Counted from the first letter of the stretch, positions 25,361-34,463 are shown. The stretch: DNA of 64,000 nucleotides from Streptomyces glomeratus (GCF_021462825.1 NZ_JAKEEB010000039.1:49313-113312); one strand, 5' to 3'. A program made the numbers and translations. The notes: a model not told the origin generated them from the sequence alone.

Positions 25361-28300
25361 TTACGGCGCCGCCGCGTCGATCGCCTTCACGATGCGCTTG
25401 TCCGAGACCGGGTACGCCGTCCCCAGCGCGTGCGCGAAGTAGCTGACCCGCAGCTCCTCGATCATCCAGCGGATGTCCAGCACCGACGAGGGGACGGGAC
25501 GGCCCTGTGGCAGCTGTTCCAGCAGCCACGCGTACTCGTCCCGCATCTCGTGCACCTTCGCCATACGCGTGGTGTCCCGCTGGACGTTCGTCGGCATCTG
25601 CTGCAGCCGGCGGTCCGCGGCGACCAGATAGCGCATCAGGTCGGGCAGGCGCCGGATGCCCACCTCCGTGACGAAGCCGGGCTTCACAAGGGCGTCCAGC
25701 TGAGCCCGTACATCCGCCAGGTTCGGCAGCAGGGCCGGGCTCCGTACGGCCTTCAGACGGCGCTCGCAGGCCTGCCACGCGGCCAGCACCTGCTGCACCT
25801 GCCCGACCGTACGGACCGTCGCGTCGACGATCTCCGCCCGCACCTTGTCGTACAGCTTCCGGTACGACTCCTCGTCCCACGCGGGCCCGCCGAAGTCCCC
25901 GATCAGCTTGTCCGCGGCCGCCATCGCGCAGTCGTCGAACAGTGCCTGGATCGAGCCGTGCGGGTTCGCGGACAGGCCGAGCTTCTGCTGGTTCGTCAGC
26001 TTCTCGGACGCAAACTTCGCAGGGTTGACCGGGATGTTCCGCAGGATCAGCCGCCGCGTGCCCTTCCACATCGCCCGCGCCTGCTCCGCCTCCGTGTCGA
26101 ACAGGCGCACGGAGACCGTGTCGCCGTCGTCGACCAGCGCCGGGTACGCCTTCACCGGCTGGCCGGCGCGCCGGGTCTCGAAGACACGGGTGAGAGAGCC
26201 GATCGTCCAGTCCGTCAGACCCGCACGCTCCAGGGACTCCCCGCCCCGCCGCTCGGCCGTGGCCGCCGCGGCCTGCGAGAGTGCCTGGCGCGCCTTCGGC
26301 TTCAGCCGGAGCTTCAGGGCCTCCAGATCCTTGTCCTCGGCCAGCTTGCGGCGTCGCTCGTCGACGACCCGGAAGGTGATCTTCAAGTGGTCGGGCACCT
26401 TGGACCAGTCGAAGTCGTCGGCCTCGAAGGGCACGCCCACCATGCGCTTCAGCTCGCGCGCCATCGCCGTGGTCAGCGCCTCCTGGAGGGAGGGTGTGTG
26501 CGTGCCCCCCTCGGGGGGCGCCGCCTTCTCCAGGAACGCCTTCGCATAGTTCGGCGCCGGCACGTAGTTGCGGCGGATGGGCTTCGGGAGGGAGCGGATC
26601 AGCTCGGTGACCAGTTCCTCCCGCAGGCCCGGGATCTGCCAGTCGAAGCCCTCGTCCGTGACCTGGTTGAGGACCTGCAACGGGATGTGGACGGTCACGC
26701 CGTCCGCGTCCGCGCCCGGCTCGAACTGGTAGGTGACCTTGAACTTCAGACGGCCCTGGCGCCAGGAGTCGGGATAGTCGTCCTTGGTGACCGCGCCCGC
26801 CTTCTCGTTGATGAGCATCTCGCGCTCGAAGTCGAGGAAGTCGGGCTGCTCGTGCCGCTTGCGCTTCCACCAGGAGTCGAAGTGCGCGCCGGACACCACG
26901 TGCTCGGGCACCCGCTGGTCGTAGAAGTCGAACAGCGTCTCGTCGTCCACCAGGATGTCCCGGCGCCGGGCACGGTGCTCCAGCTCCTCGACCTCGGTGA
27001 GCAGCCGGCGGTTGTCGGCGAAGAACTTGTGGTGCGTACGCCAGTCGCCCTCGACGAGAGCGTTGCGGATGAACAGCCCGCGGCTCGCCTCCGGGTCGAT
27101 GCGCCCGTAGTTCACCTTCCGCTGGGCGACGATCGGGACGCCGTACAGCGTGACCTTCTCGTAGGCCATGACGGCCGCCTGGTCCTTCTCCCAGTGCGGC
27201 TCGCTGTACGTCCGCTTGAGCAGGTGGCCGGCGAGCGGCTCGACCCACTCGGGTTCGATCTTGGCGTTGACCCGCGCCCACAGGCGGGACGTCTCGACGA
27301 GCTCGGCCGACATCACGAAGCGCGGCGGCTTTTTGAACAGCGACGAGCCGGGGAAGATCGCGAACTTGGCGTTGCGGGCGCCGAGGTACTCGTTGCGTCC
27401 GCCGTCCCTGCGTGTGCCGGGGCCGGAGTCCTTGGACTCCTTCACGTCCTTCAGCCCGATGTGCGAGAGCAGACCGGCCAGGAGCGAGATGTGGATGCGG
27501 TCCGCCGGGGCGTCCTGCTCGTTCAGGTGGATGCCCATCTGCTTGGCGACCGTGCGCAGCTGGGTGTAGATGTCCTGCCATTCGCGGATGCGCAGGAAGT
27601 TCAGGTACTCCTGCTTGCACATCCGGCGGAACGACGAGGAGCCCCGCTCCTTCTGCTGCTCGCGGATGTAGCGCCAGAGGTTGAGGTAGGCGAGGAAGTC
27701 GCTCGTCTCGTCCTTGAAGCGGGCGTGCTGCTGGTCGGCCTGGGCCTGCTTCTCGGCGGGGCGCTCGCGCGGGTCCTGGATGGACAGCGCGGCGGCGATG
27801 ACCATGACCTCGCGGACACAGCCGTTCTTGTCCGCCTCCAGGACCATGCGGGCCAGGCGCGGGTCGACCGGCAGCTGAGCGAGCTTGCGGCCGGTGTCGG
27901 TGAGGCGCTTGCGCGGGTCCTTCTGGTCCGGGTCAAGTGCGCCCAGTTCCTGGAGGAGCTGAACGCCGTCGCGGATGTTGCGGTGGTCCGGCGGGTCGAT
28001 GAAGGGGAACTTCTCGATGTCGCCGAGACCGGCCGCGGTCATCTGCAGGATGACGGAGGCCAGGTTCGTGCGGAGGATCTCGGCGTCGGTGAACTCGGGC
28101 CGGGTGCCGAAGTCCTCCTCGCCGTACAGCCGGATGCAGATACCGTCCGACGTGCGGCCGCAGCGGCCCTTGCGCTGGTTGGCGCTGGCCTGGGAGATCG
28201 GCTCGATGGGCAGGCGCTGGACCTTGGTGCGGTGGCTGTAGCGGGAGATGCGCGCGAAGCCGGGGTCGATGACGTACTTGATGCCCGGGACGGTGAGGGA

Positions 28301-29389
28301 TGTCTCGGCGACGTTCGTGGCCAGAACGATCCTGCGGCCCGTGTGCGGCTGGAAGACGCGGTGCTGCTCCGCGTGGGAGAGCCGGGCGTACAGCGGCAGG
28401 ATCTCGGTGTTCTGCCAATCAACGCCTCCGGCGCGGGTGTACTGCTTCCTGGTCAGCGCGTCCGCGGTGTCGCGGATCTCGCGCTCTCCGGAGAGGAAGA
28501 CCAGGATGTCGCCCTGGCCCTCGCCCATCAGCTCCTCCACGGCGTCCGTGATCGCGGTGATCTGGTCGCGGTCGGCGTCGTCGGAGTCCTCCTCGAGGAG
28601 GGGGCGGTAGCGCACCTCCACCGGATAGGTACGGCCGCTGACCTCGATGATCGGAGCGTTGCCGAAGTGGCGGGAGAAGCGCTCGGGATCGATCGTGGCC
28701 GAGGTGATGACGACCTTGAGGTCCGGTCGCCGGGGGAGGAGCTGGGCGAGGTAGCCGAGCAGGAAGTCGATGTTGAGGGACCGCTCGTGGGCCTCGTCGA
28801 TGATGATCGTGTCGTAGGCGCGCAGCTCGCGGTCCGTCTGGATCTCGGCGAGCAGGATGCCGTCCGTCATGAGCTTGACGAAGGTGGCGTCCGGGTTCAC
28901 CTGGTCGGTGAAGCGGACCTTCCAGCCGACCGCCTCGCCGAGTGGCGTGTCCAGCTCCTCGGCCACCCGCTCGGCGACCGTCCGGGCGGCGATACGGCGG
29001 GGCTGGGTGTGGCCGATCATGCCGCGGACGCCACGGCCGAGCTCGAGGCAGATCTTGGGGATCTGGGTGGTCTTGCCTGAGCCGGTCTCACCGGCCACGA
29101 TCACGACCTGGTGGTCGCGTATGGCCTCGGCGATCTCGTTCTTCTTCTGGCTGACCGGCAGCTGCTCGGGGTAGGTGACGGCGGGGACACGGGCGGCGCG
29201 CCCGGCCATCCGGTCCTCGGCCTTGGCGACCTCGGCCTCGATCTCGGTGAGCACGGCGGCCCGGGCCTCGGGCTGGCGGATCTTGCGCGCGCCTTCGAGC
29301 CGGCGCCCGAGACGGTGCGCGTCGCGCAGGGACAGCTCGGCCAGTCGGGGCGCGAGGGCGCCGAGGGCGGGGGCGGGATGCGTAGACAT
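25361..29389 (-). CDS. hrpA: ATP-dependent DEAH-box RNA helicase HrpA
   Basis: 1342 residues, the normal size for bacterial HrpA. Walker A is GETGSGKT (100-107), motif Ib includes HTQPRRIAART, and DEAH is at 198-201 in IIIDEAHERS. SAT lies in VVITSATIDPERF, and the C-terminal RecA half has TNVAETSLTVPGIKYVIDPG and QRKGRCGRTSDG. A long C-terminal part specific to HrpA (about 590-1342) follows the HA2/OB region. HrpA unwinds RNA; in E. coli it acts in mRNA processing and ribosome rescue. The ATG at 29389 gives MSTHPAPALGALAPRLAELS. It is monocistronic on the minus strand, downstream of a small membrane-protein gene. Confidence 0.95.
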   Translation of the reverse strand: MSTHPAPALGALAPRLAELSLRDAHRLGRRLEGARKIRQPEARAAVLTEIEAEVAKAEDRMAGRAARVPAVTYPEQLPVSQKKNEIAEAIRDHQVVIVAGETGSGKTTQIPKICLELGRGVRGMIGHTQPRRIAARTVAERVAEELDTPLGEAVGWKVRFTDQVNPDATFVKLMTDGILLAEIQTDRELRAYDTIIIDEAHERSLNIDFLLGYLAQLLPRRPDLKVVITSATIDPERFSRHFGNAPIIEVSGRTYPVEVRYRPLLEEDSDDADRDQITAITDAVEELMGEGQGDILVFLSGEREIRDTADALTRKQYTRAGGVDWQNTEILPLYARLSHAEQHRVFQPHTGRRIVLATNVAETSLTVPGIKYVIDPGFARISRYSHRTKVQRLPIEPISQASANQRKGRCGRTSDGICIRLYGEEDFGTRPEFTDAEILRTNLASVILQMTAAGLGDIEKFPFIDPPDHRNIRDGVQLLQELGALDPDQKDPRKRLTDTGRKLAQLPVDPRLARMVLEADKNGCVREVMVIAAALSIQDPRERPAEKQAQADQQHARFKDETSDFLAYLNLWRYIREQQKERGSSSFRRMCKQEYLNFLRIREWQDIYTQLRTVAKQMGIHLNEQDAPADRIHISLLAGLLSHIGLKDVKESKDSGPGTRRDGGRNEYLGARNAKFAIFPGSSLFKKPPRFVMSAELVETSRLWARVNAKIEPEWVEPLAGHLLKRTYSEPHWEKDQAAVMAYEKVTLYGVPIVAQRKVNYGRIDPEASRGLFIRNALVEGDWRTHHKFFADNRRLLTEVEELEHRARRRDILVDDETLFDFYDQRVPEHVVSGAHFDSWWKRKRHEQPDFLDFEREMLINEKAGAVTKDDYPDSWRQGRLKFKVTYQFEPGADADGVTVHIPLQVLNQVTDEGFDWQIPGLREELVTELIRSLPKPIRRNYVPAPNYAKAFLEKAAPPEGGTHTPSLQEALTTAMARELKRMVGVPFEADDFDWSKVPDHLKITFRVVDERRRKLAEDKDLEALKLRLKPKARQALSQAAAATAERRGGESLERAGLTDWTIGSLTRVFETRRAGQPVKAYPALVDDGDTVSVRLFDTEAEQARAMWKGTRRLILRNIPVNPAKFASEKLTNQQKLGLSANPHGSIQALFDDCAMAAADKLIGDFGGPAWDEESYRKLYDKVRAEIVDATVRTVGQVQQVLAAWQACERRLKAVRSPALLPNLADVRAQLDALVKPGFVTEVGIRRLPDLMRYLVAADRRLQQMPTNVQRDTTRMAKVHEMRDEYAWLLEQLPQGRPVPSSVLDIRWMIEELRVSYFAHALGTAYPVSDKRIVKAIDAAAP

Positions 29390-29518
29390 ACGCGGTCCAG
29401 GATCTCACCTCGGCGAAATTCATGGCTAACGATTTGCGTCCGGCGATTCGCCGGGAGGTGAGACGGCCGTTGAGCAGGGGCGGAACGCGTTTCGTCCGTC
29501 TCCCGTGTTCCCTTGCGC

Positions 29519-29908
29519 TCAGTCGTCGCCCGGCTTGGGGGAGGCCGGAGCCGAAGGTGCCGCGGGGGCCGGAGCCGGAGCCGGTACATGGGGCGCGGAA
29601 ACCGGGGCCGGAGAGGGCGGCGGGGTCTGAGTGGCCTGGGCGCGGGCCGTTCGCTCCTGGGCCATGGACTTGGCGGTGTTGGAGACGGCCTTGATCCCCA
29701 GATAGGCGGTGGTCATGCTGCTGACGGCCGTGAATGCCGCGGTGAGGACGCCGACGATCACGGATTTGTCACCGTCCAGACGCCATACCCCGAAGATCGC
29801 GACTCCGGCGATCGCGAGGTTGCTCATGATCACCGCGAGCATGCCGTAGCGCGCCCGGTCCTGCTCCAGCTCGAGGTCCCCCATGGCCTTGGCCCGGTCC
29901 CCGCCCAT
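29519..29908 (-). CDS. Small two-helix membrane protein with Pro/Ala-rich tail
   Basis: A 129-residue protein from the ATG at 29908, which follows GGGGGAG five bases away; longer in-frame starts lack a ribosome site. It begins MGGDRAKAMGDLELEQDRARYG, then has two membrane segments (about 25-42 MLAVIMSNLAIAGVAIFGVW and 50-72 VIVGVLTAAFTAVSSMTTAYLG). The C-terminal 50 residues are almost only Pro, Ala, Thr and Ser, presumably an extended cytoplasmic or wall-spanning tail. I do not recognise a family. It is divergent from the FMN oxidoreductase. Confidence 0.7.
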   Translation of the reverse strand: MGGDRAKAMGDLELEQDRARYGMLAVIMSNLAIAGVAIFGVWRLDGDKSVIVGVLTAAFTAVSSMTTAYLGIKAVSNTAKSMAQERTARAQATQTPPPSPAPVSAPHVPAPAPAPAAPSAPASPKPGDD

Positions 29909-30079
29909 GATCTCCCCCACCCGCACGGTTGCGTCGACGGCCAGAAGGTAGCGCTCCGGCGGGAACATGCCAACATCCGGCACGCCCTTCGCCGCTGTCG
30001 CACGGCAGCCCTCCCGGAACCACACTGGTCAGTGGGGCGCCCCGCCGGAGGCGCGTGCCCACGACGGAAGGACGGACCC

Positions 30080-30739
30080 ATGCCCACGGACACGCCTCCC
30101 GGCCCGCTGCGGGTCCTGGTGTTCGGCGCGGCGCTGCGGGCCGACTCGGCCAACGCGCGCCTCGCCGCGCTCGTGGCCCGGCTGATCTCGGACACCGGCG
30201 CGGCGGTCCACCTCGCCGCCATGCGCGACTTCGACATGCCCTTGTACGACGGCGACATGGAGGCCACCGAAGGGCTGCCGCACGGCGCCCTCGCCCTGCG
30301 CGATCAACTCGAACAGAGCGACGCCTTCGTCATCTCCTCGCCGGAGTACAACGCCTCCGTGCCGGGAGTGCTGAAAAACGCGATCGACTGGGTCTCCCGT
30401 GTTCGGCCGCAGCCGTTCAAGACCAAGAACGCGATGCTTCTCTCCGCTTCGCCGTCCCTGGTCGGTGGCAACCGCGGACTGTGGGCCTTGAGGATGCCCC
30501 TGGAACACCTGGGCACCCGCGTCTACCCGGACATGTTCAGCCTGGCCCATAGCTACCAGGCCTTCGCCGAGGACGGAACGCTTGTCGATCCGGGGCTGCA
30601 GCAGCGTCTCACCGAGACCGTGTCGGGTTTCCTCAGCCTCGTCGAAGCGGACGTGCGCTACGTCTGCCTGCAACGCCGGTGGTACGAGTTCCTGGGGGAC
30701 CGCACCGAGGCGGCCATCACCCAGCGTGCCGAGGAGTGA
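30080..30739 (+). CDS. NADPH-dependent FMN reductase / NAD(P)H oxidoreductase
   Basis: A 219-residue flavodoxin-fold protein. The phosphate loop LVFGAALRADSANARLA (about 13-29) binds FMN phosphate, and SPEYNASVPGVLKNAIDWVSR (in parts: SPEYNASVPGVLKN, AIDWVSR) is the family signature that cradles the isoalloxazine. LSASPSLVGGNRG is the third flavin loop. Likely a cytoplasmic NAD(P)H:quinone or azo-type reductase; the physiological substrate cannot be told from sequence. The ATG at 30080 follows GGAAGGACGG. It ends in a palindromic terminator shared with a convergent tRNA cluster. Confidence 0.88.
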   Translation: MPTDTPPGPLRVLVFGAALRADSANARLAALVARLISDTGAAVHLAAMRDFDMPLYDGDMEATEGLPHGALALRDQLEQSDAFVISSPEYNASVPGVLKNAIDWVSRVRPQPFKTKNAMLLSASPSLVGGNRGLWALRMPLEHLGTRVYPDMFSLAHSYQAFAEDGTLVDPGLQQRLTETVSGFLSLVEADVRYVCLQRRWYEFLGDRTEAAITQRAEE

Positions 30740-30789
30740 GGCCGGGACGCCATGAGTCTCTGCTCCTCAGGCCCCCGTTGGCCGCACGA

Positions 30790-30825
30790 AAACACCCCCG
30801 CCGATGATCATCGGCGGGGGTGTTT
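30790..30825. terminator. Bidirectional terminator between oxidoreductase and tRNA cluster
   Basis: A perfect 36-base palindrome with arms AAACACCCCCGCCGATGA, T/A-rich at both ends, placed between two convergent transcription units. Confidence 0.9.
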
Positions 30826-30843
30826 GCCCTGATGGGGCGATTG

Positions 30844-30917
30844 TGGCTGGGGCCGGGGTCGAACCGGCGACCTTCCGCTTTTCAGGCGGACGCTCGTACC
30901 AACTGAGCTACCCAGCC
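30844..30917 (-). tRNA. tRNA-Phe (anticodon GAA)
   Basis: Minus-strand cloverleaf: acceptor GGCTGGG with CCCAGCC, discriminator A, anticodon stem TCCGC/GCGGA with loop CTGAAAA giving GAA. Last gene of the Glu-Asp-Phe tRNA cluster; the shared terminator follows. Confidence 0.95.
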
Positions 30918-30919
30918 AC

Positions 30920-30939
30920 GAGGTTTCACGTGAAACCTC
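30920..30939. promoter_or_regulatory. parS chromosome-segregation site
   Basis: A perfect 20-base palindrome, GAGGTTTCACGTGAAACCTC, whose core 30923-30936 is GTTTCACGTGAAAC. That 14-mer is the established Streptomyces parS consensus bound by ParB. It lies in the 24-base gap between tRNA-Asp and tRNA-Phe. Streptomyces parS sites cluster within a few hundred kilobases of oriC, so the window is probably origin-proximal. The palindrome could also act in RNA between the tRNAs, but an exact match to parS by chance is very unlikely. Confidence 0.88.
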
Positions 30940-30941
30940 AG

Positions 30942-31016
30942 CGGTCCTGACGGGATTTGAACCCGCGGCCTCCACCTTGACAGGGTGGCGAGCACTCCAA
31001 ACTGCTCCACAGGACC
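30942..31016 (-). tRNA. tRNA-Asp (anticodon GUC), copy 2
   Basis: Apparently identical to the tRNA at 25193-25267. Middle gene of the Glu-Asp-Phe cluster, immediately upstream of the parS palindrome. Confidence 0.95.
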
Positions 31017-31053
31017 AAGCTATGCGTACGACAGTGTCGCACATGGTGTTGCG

Positions 31054-31126
31054 TGCCCCCAACGGGATTCGAACCCGTGCTACCGCCTTGAAAGGGCGGC
31101 GTCCTAGGCCGCTAGACGATGAGGGC
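31054..31126 (-). tRNA. tRNA-Glu (anticodon UUC)
   Basis: Minus-strand cloverleaf: acceptor GCCCTCA with TGGGGGC (one G-U pair), anticodon stem CCGCC/GGCGG with loop CTTTCAA giving UUC. First gene of the cluster. Its promoter should lie in 31127-31200, which is AT-richer than its surroundings, but I cannot fix the boxes. Confidence 0.94.
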
Positions 31127-31305
31127 TATCGGCCCGCCTGGGCGCTTCTCAGCGCGTCGGGGACGTGAGAAGCATATGGGATCGGGCGAGGGTTCGCCAA
31201 AACGGTTTACGGGACGCTCGGCGCGAGAGCCGCAGCGGAGCTGTTCGAGCCCGCACCGGAGCGGTCCACACCGGTGCCCGCAGGGTGCGGAGCAGGGCCG
31301 GAAGG

Positions 31306-32910
31306 TCATGGAGTGACGCCGGGGAGGCCCGTGGGCGCGGTGCCCGGGGAGGAGGAGCCGGCGCCGGGGGACGGGGCCGTGCCCGGCTGGTTCTCCTTGG
31401 CCAGGTGGCGGCTCACCTCCGCCGTGGTCTGGCCCAGGCCGCCGAGCTTGATCGCGTCCCACGCCTGGAGGCGGCGGGTGTTCCGGTCCAGGTAGAGGAT
31501 CGAGGCCTCCACGGGCGCCGGGTACTGGTGCTCGACCGCGCGCAGCCCGCTGCCGCCCGTCGAGCCCTCGATGCGCAGCCGGGTGCCGTACTTCATGATC
31601 TCCATCCCCTCGTGGTGCACATGGCCGGCCAGGACCATGGGCACCTCGCCGTCCGTCTGGCGGGCGGCCGTCGGCTCATGGGTGATCGCGACGTCCACGG
31701 GCGTCCCGGCGGCCTTCTGGTCGCGCAGGGCGGAGGCCAGGCGCGCACCCGCCAGCTCCTCGGCGCGGTCACCGCCGGGTGCCACGGAGCGGTCCGGAGT
31801 GAACTGGGGGTCGCCGATCCCGGCGAAGCGCAGGCCCGCGACCGTGATCGCCCGGCCGTCGTCCAGGACGTGCACGTTCTTCATGTGCTCCAGGTAGCGC
31901 TGGGTGGTGCGGGAGTCGTGATTGCCCCGGACCCAGATGTACGGGGCGCCCAGATCCGCGATCGGGTCCAGGAAACCGTTCTCCGCCGCCGTGCCGTGAT
32001 CCATGGTGTCGCCCGAGTCGACGATCACGTTGACGTCGTACTGCCGCACCAGGGACGCGATGATCTTCCAGCTGGCCGGGTTGAGGTGGATGTCGGAGAC
32101 GTGCAGGACCCGGATGGTGGTCGGGTCGGGTTCGTACGCCGGGAGGGTCGAGGTGACGTCGTACAGCTTGGTCACGTTGGTCACCAGGCGAGCCAACTCC
32201 TTCTGGTAGACGTCGAATTCGGTGACGATGCTGCGCGCGTTGCCGACCAGGGAAGGGGCCGAGGAGAGCAGGCCGGAGAACTTCGGCTCGAGGACCGACT
32301 TGGGGTTCCAGGTGGCGTACGCCGTCGCGCCCGAGGCGGCGAGCAGCGCGAGCGCCAGGCCGCCGGCCGCCAGGGCCCGGCGGGGGCGGCGGTAGACGGC
32401 CAGGCCCAGCGCGGTGGCGCCGGCGACCACCGCGACACACGAGCGGACGGCCAGATCGAGCGTGCCGTGTTCGACGTCGTGGGTGATCTCCTGCTGGAGC
32501 CCGGAGATCCGCTCCGGGTGGTCGACGAGGGCCTGGGCGCGGACCGGGTCGAGCTGGTCCACATTGACGTCGAGGCGCACGGGGGCGTCGTGGCTGTCCA
32601 GCCGCAGGGCGCCGAGCGGGGAAACGTTGATCTTCGTGCCGCCGATGAGTGACGGGCGCAGGGTCATGGTGGTGTTCATGGGCCCGACCGGCACGCGCAC
32701 ATTGCCCACGATCAGCAGTCCGAGCCAGGCGCCGAGGAGGACTACGGCGACCATGCCGAGTGCCCGGAGCCAGGGGTGCGGCTGGGGGGCGAGTTCGGCG
32801 GCGGGCAGGGGGCGGAGCGAGCGGTAGTGCCGGGCGAGGGAGCCGGGCGCCCTTCGTATGCGATTCCAGACTGCGGCGGGGATGAGCGGGACGAGGGGAA
32901 CGCGGGCCAT
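31306..32910 (-). CDS. Membrane-anchored metallophosphoesterase
   Basis: A 534-residue protein. Membrane segments lie near the N-terminus (MVAVVLLGAWLGLLIVGNV) and around 150-205 (CVAVVAGATALGLAV; LALALLAASGATAYA). The calcineurin-like phosphoesterase domain has all the metal-binding motifs: VSDIHLN (DxH), VDSGDTMDHG (GDxxD), VRGNHDS (GNHD), ITHEP and GHVHHEG (GHxH). It likely hydrolyses phosphoesters outside or at the membrane with two metals. The ATG at 32910 gives MARVPLVPLIPAAVWNR; the longer form has no better ribosome site. The C-terminal 35 residues are Pro/Ser/Gly-rich. It is divergent from the small zincin gene. Confidence 0.85.
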   Translation of the reverse strand: MARVPLVPLIPAAVWNRIRRAPGSLARHYRSLRPLPAAELAPQPHPWLRALGMVAVVLLGAWLGLLIVGNVRVPVGPMNTTMTLRPSLIGGTKINVSPLGALRLDSHDAPVRLDVNVDQLDPVRAQALVDHPERISGLQQEITHDVEHGTLDLAVRSCVAVVAGATALGLAVYRRPRRALAAGGLALALLAASGATAYATWNPKSVLEPKFSGLLSSAPSLVGNARSIVTEFDVYQKELARLVTNVTKLYDVTSTLPAYEPDPTTIRVLHVSDIHLNPASWKIIASLVRQYDVNVIVDSGDTMDHGTAAENGFLDPIADLGAPYIWVRGNHDSRTTQRYLEHMKNVHVLDDGRAITVAGLRFAGIGDPQFTPDRSVAPGGDRAEELAGARLASALRDQKAAGTPVDVAITHEPTAARQTDGEVPMVLAGHVHHEGMEIMKYGTRLRIEGSTGGSGLRAVEHQYPAPVEASILYLDRNTRRLQAWDAIKLGGLGQTTAEVSRHLAKENQPGTAPSPGAGSSSPGTAPTGLPGVTP

Positions 32911-33018
32911 TGGTGCCGTATGCCCAGATCGCCCGGCCGATATGCGGGACACCCGATGCCCCACCTGTCAGGGTCCCGACGCCTCACCTAGGAGGGTGTC
33001 GTACCGGACAATGGCCCT

Positions 33019-33369
33019 GTGCTGGAGATGACGCGTGAGGAGTTCGAGGAGCTGGTCGCCGAGGCGCTCGACCGGATCCCGCCGGAGCTGACGCGGCTGA
33101 TGGACAACGTGGCGGTGTTCGTCGAGGACGAGCCGCCCCGCGACGATCCCGAGCTGCTCGGACTGTACGAGGGCACTCCGCTGACCGACCGCGGGGAGTG
33201 GTACGCGGGCGTGTTGCCGGACCGGATCACCATCTACCGCGGGCCGACCCTGCGGATCTGCGAGACACGGGAGGACGTGGTCGCGGAGGCCGAGGTGACG
33301 GTGGTGCACGAGATCGCGCACCACTTCGGAATCGATGACGCGCGACTGCACGCGCTGGGGTACGGCTGA
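33019..33369 (+). CDS. Small zincin-type metallopeptidase family protein
   Basis: A 116-residue protein. The minimal zinc-protease motif HEIAHHFG (HExxH plus His, about 96-103) is intact, preceded by TVV and followed by IDDARLHALGYG at the very end. This is the short actinobacterial 'metallopeptidase' family (zincin-like). Start GTG 33019 (MLEMTREEFEELV) or ATG 33028; GACAAT lies six bases before the GTG, suggesting leaderless expression. Whether it is an active peptidase is unknown. Its last codons and stop recur in the repeat just downstream. Confidence 0.82.
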   Translation: MLEMTREEFEELVAEALDRIPPELTRLMDNVAVFVEDEPPRDDPELLGLYEGTPLTDRGEWYAGVLPDRITIYRGPTLRICETREDVVAEAEVTVVHEIAHHFGIDDARLHALGYG

Positions 33370-33409
33370 GGCGCGGCCATACGCGCCGGGGTGCGGGGAT
33401 ACGGCCGAT

Positions 33410-33490
33410 GCGGGGTCGCGTGTGCCAGGGGTACGGCTGAGGCGGGGTCGCGTGTGCCAGGGGTACGGCTGAGGCGGGGTCGCGTGTGCA
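33410..33490 (+). repeat. 32-bp tandem repeat after the zincin gene
   Basis: Unit beginning GCGGGGTCGCGTGTGCCAGG with starts at 33410, 33442 and 33474 (exact 32-base period; the third copy is partial). Each full unit also carries GGGGTACGGCTGAGG, the same string that forms the final codons and stop of the zincin gene at 33358-33372. The array therefore seems to have grown from the gene's 3' end. Confidence 0.9.
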
Positions 33491-33667
33491 AGGAGCGCGG
33501 CGGTGCGGGGGTGGTGTCCGTGGGACACCGGAGTGAGACCGGCGTACGCCTCTTTCCGCGCGTGTAGCTGTGACGTGTGACGCTCTCCGTGCGGAGCGCG
33601 TGTCCTCTTGCGGGCGATGGGAGTTGGGCAGGGGGACTTTTCTCACCGCCTCCGGAGGTGGCTGCCC

Positions 33668-34195
33668 GTGCGCGCCAGTTACGTATCAGTCCGTCTGGCC
33701 GCCGCGGCGATGGTCATCGCCGCGGCGGCCGGCTGTGTGAGCGTGGGCGACGACGCGGGCAGCCCTTCGCCGTCGCACTCGGCGGGGCGGCACGGCGCGG
33801 CCGCGCCGGACGGGGGCTCCGCGTGGGGCCGGGGCGGCGGGGACCCGGGCGGTGCGGCGGCCAAGGGCGGTGCGGCGAAGTCGGGGAAGTCCGGGAAGGA
33901 CGCCTCCGGCTCGCCCTCCGCATCGGCGTCCGGGCACGGCCCCGGGACCAAGGGCGCCGGGCCGAGCGGCGGGGAGACGGCGGGCAATGGCGACGGGGGC
34001 GGCGGTGCGGCGCCACCCGGCCCGACGGGGGGAGAGGCCACCCCCACCCCCACCCAGCAGCCGTCACCCACCAGCGAGCCCGACCCGCCGTCACCGACTC
34101 CGACGACCGCGGAGCCCTCCTCCTCGGCGCACGAGCAGTCCGCGCAGCTGGTGGTGCGGGAGCCGGTACCCGAGGCCGGGGCACCGGTGGCGTAG
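33668..34195 (+). CDS. Low-complexity surface lipoprotein
   Basis: A 175-residue protein from a GTG with GGAGGTGG seven bases upstream. The signal peptide runs to AAAAGC with lipidated Cys23. The rest is a low-complexity stalk: Gly/Ala/Ser/Lys-rich, then Pro/Thr-rich (TPTPTQQPSPTSEPDPPSPT), ending SAQLVVREPVPEAGAPVA. No catalytic domain is visible. Such stalks usually span the wall or present a short tail. Unknown function; the strong ribosome site and lipobox argue it is real despite the composition. Confidence 0.72.
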   Translation: MRASYVSVRLAAAAMVIAAAAGCVSVGDDAGSPSPSHSAGRHGAAAPDGGSAWGRGGGDPGGAAAKGGAAKSGKSGKDASGSPSASASGHGPGTKGAGPSGGETAGNGDGGGGAAPPGPTGGEATPTPTQQPSPTSEPDPPSPTPTTAEPSSSAHEQSAQLVVREPVPEAGAPVA

Positions 34196-34463
34196 CGGGG
34201 CCCACATGGTCCGGACCCGCCCGGATGCATCCGAAGGGCCCTGTGGTGAGGGTCACCCGGGGCGCGAGGGATTCGGTTTGCACTCGGTGGGGGCGGGTGC
34301 GTATGGTGGTAGATCGTTTGATCCCATTTGCCCGGCGCCTAAAAGACGCGCCGCGTGTGGCGCGTACTCTCCCTTGCCGTGGCCGGACCGCATTGAGGCG
34401 GTCGATTGCGACTTCACGGATGTTTGGGCGCGTGCCGTGAACTCCGGAAGGTTCGCATTTCGC

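Noticed and set aside
25292..29080. A 1262-codon open frame on the plus strand opposite hrpA, and similar giant frames opposite dnaX/purD, purL, vdh, the FG-GAP gene and the M23/aldo-keto genes
   Set aside because: They mirror the real genes on the other strand; high GC with G/C third positions keeps the antisense frame open. None has a ribosome site or recognisable domain.
25193..31126. tRNA genes as integration sites of a genomic island
   Set aside because: No integrase, no duplicated tRNA 3' end as an att site, and the flanking genes are core. The second tRNA-Asp is a complete gene in its own cluster.
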